A stretch of 11,183 bases of DNA from CAYILC01 sp964364145 (lineage in GTDB: Bacteria; Patescibacteriota; Microgenomatia; UBA1400; UBA12028). This document shows positions 6,107-11,183 of the stretch, one piece after another. The stretch is taken from positions 1-11,183 of the forward strand of contig CAYILC010000027.1 of assembly GCA_964364145.1 (NCBI GenBank), written 5' to 3'. The notes under the pieces were generated by a model that was not told the DNA's origin, searched no databases, and saw only the letters and a list, made by a program, of their open reading frames with translations. The stretch's first letter is position 1. Each line of letters starts with the position of its first letter. A program made the position numbers and the translations under genes.

Positions 6107-6864
6107 AAACCAATCTGAAAAAGAAACCACAAATCCAAGGCATCATTTTGGCTGCAGGTCGTGGTACGCGCATGAATGCAACCGTAAAAAACAAGGTGAT
6201 GTATGAAGTTGGTGGAAAGCCAATGATTACCTATCCGATTGAGGCGATGAAAGGTTTAGGCATAACACGGCCAATTATTGTTGTTGGATTTGCTCGTGAA
6301 GGTCTCGTGAAATATCTCAAAGGCAGTGTGGAGTTTGCGGTTCAAGAAAAAGCCGATGGAACAGCAGATGCAGTTCATACGGCAATGCCATACATTTCTG
6401 ACGGAGTTGACCAAGTAATAGTATTGTATGGTGATCATTCAACCTTTTATACAACTTCTGTACTGCAACAATTGCTCGATCATCAGAAAGATACTGGTGC
6501 AGCAATGACCTTGATTACGACAAACACTGATCCCAAGGGGTACGGAAGAATTTTACGCGATGATAACGGAAAAATGATTGGAATTGTTGAAGAAAAGAAT
6601 GCAACAGATGAACAACAGAAAATTACCGAGATCAATACTGGCAATGCGGTGTACACAATGCCATTTTTACAAAAATACTTACCCATGATTCAACGCAATC
6701 CAGTTTCGGGCGAGTTTTATTTTACAGATATTGTTGCATTGGGTTTTCAGAATAATGAAAAGATTGAAACACTCGTATTAAAGGACAAAACGATTGGAAT
6801 TGGCATAAACACGCCAAAACAACTTGCGGTTGCCGAACAAGAAATGAAAAAGAAACAGCTATAA
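6103..6864 (+). CDS. GlmU N-terminal-like UDP-GlcNAc pyrophosphorylase, no acetyltransferase domain
   Basis: This is a nucleotidyltransferase that probably joins GlcNAc-1-phosphate to UTP to give UDP-GlcNAc. Visible motifs are LAAGRGTRM (16-24), K31 in NKVMYEVGGKP, QEKADGTADA (81-90), the metal-binding Asp in LYGDHSTF (D111), GYGRI (146-150), VEEKNA (162-167), EINTGNAVY (176-184), SGEFYFTDIV (202-211) and INTPKQL (235-241) with the second metal ligand N236. It has 253 residues, whereas full GlmU is about 450 with a left-handed beta-helix acetyltransferase. Only the first domain is present, so acetylation of GlcN-1-P must come from elsewhere. GDHSTF replaces the usual GD.PL, which could alter base or sugar choice. 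SD GGAG (6094-6097) lies five bases before the ATG. It starts inside yvcK and ends two bases before murC. Confidence 0.85.
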   Translation: MKTNLKKKPQIQGIILAAGRGTRMNATVKNKVMYEVGGKPMITYPIEAMKGLGITRPIIVVGFAREGLVKYLKGSVEFAVQEKADGTADAVHTAMPYISDGVDQVIVLYGDHSTFYTTSVLQQLLDHQKDTGAAMTLITTNTDPKGYGRILRDDNGKMIGIVEEKNATDEQQKITEINTGNAVYTMPFLQKYLPMIQRNPVSGEFYFTDIVALGFQNNEKIETLVLKDKTIGIGINTPKQLAVAEQEMKKKQL

Positions 6865-6866
6865 CA

Positions 6867-8324
6867 ATGGATGGTAAGATGAAAAATATGAACTCACTCT
6901 TTGACGCAAAACAGGTTCATTTGGTTGGTATTAAAGGTGTTGCAATGACGGCACTGGCGCAGATGTTGGTGGACTTGGGAAAAACCGTAACAGGAAGTGA
7001 TGTTGCAGAAGCATTTGTTACAGAAGAAATCTTACAAAAACTTGGGGTCCACATTGATATTGGCTTTTCACCTGAACACCTTCACGCGAGTACAGATTAT
7101 GTAGTCTTTTCTGGCGCACACAACGGAAGCAAAAATCCAGAGGTATTGGTGGCAAAAGAGAAAAACATTTCTACGATTTCACATGCCGAAGCCTTAGGCC
7201 AACTGATGCAAGGAAAAACTGGAATTTCCGTCTGTGGTGTTGGTGGTAAATCTACCGTGACTGCAATGATCGCATGGATCTTGGAGTTTGCCGGAAAGAA
7301 ACCAAGTTATGCAATTGGTGTTGGACAGGCGTTTAACCTGGGTTATACCGGTAAGTATGTGAAAGAGAGCGAGCTCATGGTTGTGGAGGCTGACGAATAC
7401 GCGACCGATCCACTTGTGGATCACACTCCTCGTTTTATGTTTCAAACGCCAACCGTGATTGTGTGCACAAATCTGGAATATGACCATCCCGATGTTTATA
7501 CCTCAATGGAAGATATAAAACAGGCCTATCTGAAGTTTTTTCAAAAGTTGCCGGATGATGGGACGCTTGTGATCAACGGCGGAAACACGGAATTGAAAGA
7601 TCTCGCTGATCAGTTAGGTAAAAAGATAACAATTTTTGATATATCCAATAACATTTCAAATCTTTGGCATTATGGTGCGTATAGTGCAGAAAAAGGAAAA
7701 ACCAGTTTACAGTTTTCGGCACAAGGCAAAGAATATATGTTGGAACTTATTATTCCGGGCAGGTTCAATGCGTGTAATGCACTTTATGCAACGGCGGCTG
7801 CGTTTGCCGTTGGTGTGCCAATTGAAACTTCAGTGAAAGCACTCAAACAGTTTACAGGTACCATGCGAAGATTTGAGGACAAAGGTGTAAAAAACGGCGT
7901 GCAATACTACGACGACTACGCCCATCACCCAATCGAGATCGAAGCAACTTTAGTTGCATTGCGTGAGTGGTATCCAAAAAACTACGTCATCGCGGCATTT
8001 CAATCGCATACCTACAGCCGGACAAAGATATTGGTCAACGAGTTTACTCATGCCTTTACGCAAGCAGATGAGGTCGTGTTAATCGATATTTTCCCAAGCG
8101 CTCGTGAAGTATTTGATCCAACCGTGAGCTCGGATGTATTGGCGGAGAAAATTGCCAAAACGGGAAAACCCGCACAAAATCTCAGAACTATTGAAGGTGT
8201 AAAAACATATATTGAAAAAACGGCAAAACAAGGAGATGTGGTTATTACCTTAGGTGCTGGGGATCTGTATCATGTTCACGAATTAATCAATGAAAAAAGG
8301 CCATTGACTATATCAATAGCATAG
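6867..8324 (+). CDS. murC: UDP-N-acetylmuramate--L-alanine ligase (MurC, with Mpl-like features)
   Basis: MurC joins L-Ala to UDP-MurNAc, the first stem-peptide step, in the cytoplasm. The 485 residues cover all three Mur ligase domains: VHLVGIKGVAMTALA (17-31), P-loop CGVGGKST (123-130), VEADEY (173-178), TNLEYDHPDVY (201-211), PGRFNACNA (297-305), GTMRRFED (331-338), DDYAHHPIEI (349-358), FQSHTYSRT (378-386), DIFPSARE (407-414) and LGAGD (462-466). The C-terminal motifs fit MurC. The EADEY and LEYDH part looks more like Mpl, the murein-tripeptide recycling ligase. The P-loop lacks the His and poly-Thr of the usual GTHGKTTTT. Starts at 6867, 6879 and 6888 are all in frame, and none has a strong Shine-Dalgarno. 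Last gene of the wall operon; the promoter of the next gene lies in its final codons. Confidence 0.9.
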   Translation: MDGKMKNMNSLFDAKQVHLVGIKGVAMTALAQMLVDLGKTVTGSDVAEAFVTEEILQKLGVHIDIGFSPEHLHASTDYVVFSGAHNGSKNPEVLVAKEKNISTISHAEALGQLMQGKTGISVCGVGGKSTVTAMIAWILEFAGKKPSYAIGVGQAFNLGYTGKYVKESELMVVEADEYATDPLVDHTPRFMFQTPTVIVCTNLEYDHPDVYTSMEDIKQAYLKFFQKLPDDGTLVINGGNTELKDLADQLGKKITIFDISNNISNLWHYGAYSAEKGKTSLQFSAQGKEYMLELIIPGRFNACNALYATAAAFAVGVPIETSVKALKQFTGTMRRFEDKGVKNGVQYYDDYAHHPIEIEATLVALREWYPKNYVIAAFQSHTYSRTKILVNEFTHAFTQADEVVLIDIFPSAREVFDPTVSSDVLAEKIAKTGKPAQNLRTIEGVKTYIEKTAKQGDVVITLGAGDLYHVHELINEKRPLTISIA

Positions 8325-8333
8325 TGATATGTT
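8304..8333 (+). promoter_or_regulatory. Promoter of the DUF433/DUF5615 pair
   Basis: TTGACT (8304-8309, 5/6 to the -35 consensus) and TATGTT (8328-8333, 4/6 to the -10) are separated by 18 bases. Transcription would start near 8340, only a few bases before ATG 8346. The site overlaps the murC 3' end, so the pair can be expressed apart from the wall operon. Confidence 0.5.
8310..8330 (+). repeat. Inverted-repeat operator candidate
   Basis: ATATCA (8310-8315) and TGATAT (8325-8330) are perfect inverted arms separated by nine bases, with centres 15 bases apart. The repeat fills the spacer between the -35 and -10 and touches the -10, a placement where a bound protein would block polymerase. Autoregulation by the antitoxin, alone or with the toxin, is common in toxin-antitoxin operons; that this protein binds here is inference. 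Confidence 0.4.
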
Positions 8334-8345
8334 GTGCCTACTCAA

Positions 8346-8555
8346 ATGATCTCACTTATTCATGAAAACCCAAAGATTTTAGGTGGACAACCCATCGTTC
8401 GTGGAACTCGAATTCCGGTTTCTCGCGTTCTTGCTCTTATGGGCATGAACTACACAGTTTTAAGGATTAAACGCGAACTTCCTGACTTGAAAAGGTTAAC
8501 GAATCAAGATTTTGTAAAGATACTCAATCATTTCCAAGCAAAAATTGCACAATAA
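8346..8555 (+). CDS. DUF433 family antitoxin-like protein
   Basis: This is a small DNA-binding-type protein of the DUF433 family, usually the partner of a PIN-like toxin. From ATG 8346 it is 69 aa. The family signature follows almost at once as LGGQPIVRGTRIPVSRVL (residues 12-29). A helical remainder with DLKRLTNQDF corresponds to the segment that in relatives reads as 'dyPhLt.edi'. GTG 8334 would add four residues, but it precedes the predicted transcription start and DUF433 proteins normally begin near ISL. The last 11 bases overlap the toxin gene. In a toxin-antitoxin reading it would neutralise the product of 8545-8910 and repress the shared promoter. Confidence 0.82.
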   Translation: MISLIHENPKILGGQPIVRGTRIPVSRVLALMGMNYTVLRIKRELPDLKRLTNQDFVKILNHFQAKIAQ

Positions 8556-8910
8556 AAAAATCAAACTCAAGCAACTGCCTAAATTTCGTTTATTACTCGA
8601 CTCAGCCTTTGCTGCGCCTTCTGTGTTTAAGAAGTTACGTAAGAAGGCGGCGGTAAAGCATATTCGTCAAGACTATAGGCTGTCACCTCAAGCTGAAGAT
8701 GAGGAAATTTATGCACTCGCAGTCAAGGAAGGAATGTTTGTTGTGACAATAAATTATAAAGATTTTCAAAGACTCGTGAAAAAAGGAAAACCAGGTATCC
8801 TTGCTTTAGACTCTGGTCTCTCAAATGAGCAAATGGATGTCGCGCTAACAAAATTTGTTTCGGGAAAAAATCCCCAAGGATATTTTGGAAAAGCAATAAA
8901 AGTAAAGTAA
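8545..8910 (+). CDS. DUF5615 PIN-like nuclease, probable toxin
   Basis: A 121-aa PIN-like protein, expected to be a metal-dependent RNase toxin paired with the upstream DUF433 protein. Core motifs are KFRLLLDS with the first acidic residue D19, DEEIYALAVKEGMFVVT (52-68), TINYKDF (68-74) with D73, and PGILALDSG (83-91). Two common acidic positions differ. The usual DEN of the first strand is DSA, and the T.D.DF motif is TINYKDF, closer to the classical PIN form with Asn. The start is TTG 8545, since no in-frame ATG occurs before residue 64; it overlaps the DUF433 stop by 11 bases with no visible Shine-Dalgarno, so translation probably depends on the antitoxin gene. The terminus is Lys-rich. 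Activity is not certain given the changed residues. Confidence 0.75.
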   Translation: MHNKKIKLKQLPKFRLLLDSAFAAPSVFKKLRKKAAVKHIRQDYRLSPQAEDEEIYALAVKEGMFVVTINYKDFQRLVKKGKPGILALDSGLSNEQMDVALTKFVSGKNPQGYFGKAIKVK

Positions 8911-8930
8911 AATGTACCTCACTAGAATTC

Positions 8931-10718
8931 TTACAACTTCTGCTCTCTCCACATTCGTGAAAACGCACCCTCGTTCTTCAACAGTTCATCAAACGTTCCT
9001 TGTTCTTCAACCACACCGTGTCCAAGCACCACAATCTTGTCCATCGCGCGAATCGTCGATAAGCGGTGCGCGATCACAATCGTCGTAAAGTTATTCATCG
9101 TTTCTTCCAACGCCTTTTGAATCTCTTTTTCCGAGTGAGCGTCCAAATGAGAGGTTGCCTCGTCCATCAACAAGATATCTGGTTGACGGTACAACGCCCG
9201 CGCAATCCCCAAACGTTGCCGTTGGCCACCGGACAACTTCACACCTTTTTCTCCAACCACAGTTTCTAAGCCGAGTGGCATGCGTGCCACAACGTCATCT
9301 AAATGAGCCATATGAATAACTTGTTCTAGTAGCTTCGGATTTGCGGGAAGACCATGCACCGCAGCAATCTCAATATTTTGTTTTAACGTCATGTCGAAAA
9401 GTTCGGTGTCCTGTAACACTACCGCAACGTGGTCGATATATGATTGACGTTGTATATACTTAAACTCCAACCCGTCAAAACTAATTTTCCCAGCATAGTT
9501 CTCGTACAGATCCAATAGCAATTTGAATAGCGTCGACTTCCCGGCCCCGGACAAACCGACAATACCAATTTTCTCACCCCGCTTCACTGTAAGTGTAATA
9601 TCTTTTAATGCCTGTCTTTTTGTGTATGCAAATTGTACATGGTGCAATCGCAGTTCTTTCCAATCATTCGAGTACGGCTTTTGTGAAATTAACCGCTTTG
9701 GATGTTCAATCACCGGTTGTGTGCGCAAAATACGCATGGCGCGGGACACCCATATTTTTGCCAAGGCTAAATCCTGGGTGACATCGGTAAGTTCTCTAGT
9801 GGATTCGCTAACCTTGCTAAATAATCCAATAAACAACACTAGCAAGCTTAACTCATATCGGCCGTGCCAAATTTCCCAAGCGAGTACCGAAACAACCACA
9901 AACTCAAATACGACCTGGAATGAGAACAGCATCATGCCTCGCGACTGGAAATACCAAATGCGTTTGGTGACCTCCTGAACGATTGTTGTGATCTGTGTTT
10001 TTACGGCATACATAATCCCTTTATCAATGGAAAGCGCTTTGATTGTTTGAATATTATTCAACGCTTCAAACGTAATGCCACCAAGATCTTCATATTTTTT
10101 GTTCACAATTTTCTCTTGCCGAATTGCACGCTTGAGCAAGGATGTACCAATGATGAAATAGGTGACTATAAACAAGATCAAGGCAAAACTAAGAATCTTA
10201 TTGAGAGTGAAAAAAATAATCACAATGCCAACAATATTTACCACAACCTCGATGATTACATCAAACAATCGGCGAATCGTGAGATTAATGCCATCCTGTC
10301 CCTTGTCGATGCGTTTCATTTTATTGCCGCTGTTTTCTGTCTCCTGCCATGCTAAATCAAGCTTGAAGATATGTGCGAGACAGTCTTTATAGATATCCAG
10401 AGATGCTTTTTCTGCAACTTGATACCCGAAAAGTTTCGAGGTGTTATGTGCCCAGTCGTAATAAAGCGTGATCAAACCCCAGGTTGTGAAGATGGTAAAA
10501 AGTGCCTGCGTGGTTGCCTGGGTGTGAGGATGAGCAAGGAGAGCGACAATTTGCGCAATGGCCCAAGCCGGGTAAAGCCGCACAATATCACTTGTAAAAC
10601 GAAAAAATACACCGATAAAAAACTGCTTGCGATATGGCGAAATGTAGTGCACGAGATCTCCGAGATATTGGCGGAGGGAGTAGGGAGCTGATGGTGTCTC
10701 AGTTTGTTCGTGAGTCAT
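8931..10718 (-). CDS. ABC exporter half-transporter (membrane domain plus ATPase)
   Basis: A type IV (ABCB/MsbA-like) exporter subunit that would act as a dimer, moving lipid, peptide or drug outward with ATP. From ATG 10718 it is 595 aa. The membrane part has about six helices, at roughly 33-58, 72-88, 152-171, 174-195, 261-283 and 288-301. The ATPase domain has Walker A GLSGAGKST (388-396), Q-loop Gln436, signature LSGGQRQR (495-502), Walker B ILLMDEA (515-521, Glu520), SHLD (523-526) and the switch His551. All ATPase residues look intact. ATG 10745 would add nine residues but lies upstream of the likely -10. Its substrate cannot be read from sequence. It converges on the toxin gene with 20 bases between stops and no visible terminator. 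Confidence 0.93.
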   Translation of the reverse strand: MTHEQTETPSAPYSLRQYLGDLVHYISPYRKQFFIGVFFRFTSDIVRLYPAWAIAQIVALLAHPHTQATTQALFTIFTTWGLITLYYDWAHNTSKLFGYQVAEKASLDIYKDCLAHIFKLDLAWQETENSGNKMKRIDKGQDGINLTIRRLFDVIIEVVVNIVGIVIIFFTLNKILSFALILFIVTYFIIGTSLLKRAIRQEKIVNKKYEDLGGITFEALNNIQTIKALSIDKGIMYAVKTQITTIVQEVTKRIWYFQSRGMMLFSFQVVFEFVVVSVLAWEIWHGRYELSLLVLFIGLFSKVSESTRELTDVTQDLALAKIWVSRAMRILRTQPVIEHPKRLISQKPYSNDWKELRLHHVQFAYTKRQALKDITLTVKRGEKIGIVGLSGAGKSTLFKLLLDLYENYAGKISFDGLEFKYIQRQSYIDHVAVVLQDTELFDMTLKQNIEIAAVHGLPANPKLLEQVIHMAHLDDVVARMPLGLETVVGEKGVKLSGGQRQRLGIARALYRQPDILLMDEATSHLDAHSEKEIQKALEETMNNFTTIVIAHRLSTIRAMDKIVVLGHGVVEEQGTFDELLKNEGAFSRMWREQKL

Positions 10719-10724
10719 ATCCCT

Positions 10725-10730
10725 ATTGTA
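10725..10730 (-). promoter_or_regulatory. -10 element of the ABC transporter gene
   Basis: On the minus strand TACAAT (10730 down to 10725) is followed by six bases, AGGGAT, then ATG 10718. It shares the -10/six bases/ATG spacing seen at three other starts here. There is no TGN extension and no good -35. AGGG next to the ATG is too close to be a normal ribosome site. It interleaves with the divergent promoter at 10735-10763. Confidence 0.35.
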
Positions 10731-10734
10731 CGCC

Positions 10735-10763
10735 TTGGGAACCACAGATTGGTTTGGTATACT
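10735..10763 (+). promoter_or_regulatory. Sigma70-type promoter with extended -10, ahead of the RibD/DHFR-like gene
   Basis: TTGGGA (10735-10740), a 17-base spacer, and TGG-TATACT (10755-10763) form the best promoter in the window. ATG 10770 follows six bases later, so transcription probably begins at or beside it. The real gene starts further on at 10806. Confidence 0.65.
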
Positions 10764-10769
10764 ACTCCT

Positions 10770-10787
10770 ATGTTTGATGGCAAATGA
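10770..10787 (+). CDS. 5-codon leader ORF (MFDGK)
   Basis: ATG 10770 lies where the promoter predicts the mRNA 5' end, and the frame stops at TGA 10785-10787. The next start, ATG 10806, is preceded by GGAG (10792-10795) ten bases away. It may be a translated minimal leaderless ORF, or the A of the ATG may simply be a preferred start nucleotide. I list it because the murE operon has the same arrangement. Confidence 0.2.
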   Translation: MFDGK

Positions 10788-10805
10788 AACTGGAGTGACT
10801 ACAGT

Positions 10806-11183
10806 ATGAAAACAATTCTTTACATGGCAACCTCAATCAACGGATATATCACTAATGGCGATAATGATTCAGATTGGGTAACTAAGACTGATTGGAAGCA
10901 ATTCGACAAACTTCTGCGAGTGAGTGGCGTGATCGTCATGGGAAAACATACCTTTGAACAATTCGGAGAAGATTTTCCCGTAAACGGCGCATTCAATATT
11001 GTTATGACGCATGATCCTCAACTGCTCAAAAACTCAATTCCAAATAAAGCATTGTTCACCGATAAGTCTCCAAAGGAAGTTCTGGCGCTTGTAGAGAAAA
11101 AAGGGTTTACGCAAATGATGTTAATAGGAGGTATGACTTTAAATACGGCTTTTATGCAGGAACACCTGATTAATGAAATATGG
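10806..11183 (+). CDS. RibD C-terminal/dihydrofolate-reductase-like protein (3' end cut by window)
   Basis: A reductase-fold protein of the bacterial RibD_C/DHFR-like family, NADPH-linked in characterised members. The 126 residues visible have the family pattern: YMATSINGYIT (6-16), SDWVTKTDW (22-30), a strand and turn GVIVMGKHTFEQFG (41-54) where relatives have 'GR.T.e', and LIGGMTLNTAFM (106-117), the nucleotide-binding Gly-Gly region, followed by LINEIW. The frame is still open at the last base, so the C-terminus is missing. GGAG at 10792-10795 supports ATG 10806. These stand-alone proteins are often annotated dihydrofolate reductase but their substrate is mostly untested, and no folate or riboflavin gene is visible nearby. 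Confidence 0.82.
   Translation, partial: MKTILYMATSINGYITNGDNDSDWVTKTDWKQFDKLLRVSGVIVMGKHTFEQFGEDFPVNGAFNIVMTHDPQLLKNSIPNKALFTDKSPKEVLALVEKKGFTQMMLIGGMTLNTAFMQEHLINEIW

Noticed and set aside
9523..9978. 151-codon plus-strand open frame
   Set aside because: It is antisense to the ABC transporter, including its Walker A region, and its composition fits a shadow frame.
1..11183. TGA recoded as glycine, as in some CPR lineages
   Set aside because: The PBP, murE and yvcK genes all end at TGA exactly where the family ends or where the next gene overlaps it.
1..11183. CRISPR array, IS element, tRNA or rRNA
   Set aside because: No regularly spaced repeats, transposase reading frame, terminal inverted repeats or structured RNA gene was seen on either strand.

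Overview
The window reads as a chromosomal stretch from a small-genome bacterium, most likely a member of the Candidate Phyla Radiation (Patescibacteria). This is inferred from gene architecture, not from a marker gene. The cell-wall genes are present in reduced or rearranged forms: a MurE without its N-terminal domain, a GlmU reduced to its uridylyltransferase half, and a MurC with an unusual P-loop. A signal peptidase I carries a C-terminal CAP-like domain, and genes overlap by only a few bases. TGA ends several clear genes, so the TGA=Gly code of Gracilibacteria and Absconditabacteria does not apply. No rRNA, tRNA, IS element or CRISPR array is visible.

Layout. (1) 1-1922: a promoter and a compact foldable leader precede a class B penicillin-binding protein (FtsI/PBP2 type). 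(2) 1952-2320: a small protein of unknown function has its own promoter and a strong ribosome binding site. (3) 2326-3804, minus strand: a membrane-anchored signal peptidase I fused to a degenerate CAP/SCP-like domain and a charged helical tail. (4) 3835-8324, plus strand: a tightly packed operon of a 14-codon leader ORF, murE, yvcK/glmR, a glmU N-terminal-like gene and murC. The first four junctions are ATGA overlaps (leader/murE, murE/yvcK, yvcK/glmU) or a 2-base gap (glmU/murC). (5) 8346-8910: a DUF433 antitoxin-like and DUF5615 PIN-like toxin pair, with a promoter and an inverted-repeat operator candidate inside the 3' end of murC. (6) 8931-10718, minus strand: an ABC exporter half-transporter. 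(7) 10806 to the window end: a RibD-C/dihydrofolate-reductase-like gene cut by the edge.

Working together. The large operon is a precursor module for peptidoglycan. The GlmU-like enzyme would make UDP-GlcNAc, YvcK/GlmR binds UDP-GlcNAc and in Bacillus controls carbon flow into it, and MurC and MurE add the first and third stem residues. The upstream PBP crosslinks the finished wall, so the region looks like a rewired division/cell-wall (dcw) cluster.

Regulation. At the two divergent gene pairs, four -10-like hexamers each lie exactly six bases before an ATG. This points to leaderless or near-leaderless transcription here. In two cases that first ATG opens a tiny ORF (14 or 5 codons) in front of the real gene. 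The unknown 122-aa gene and yvcK and glmU instead carry recognisable Shine-Dalgarno sequences, so both modes seem to coexist.
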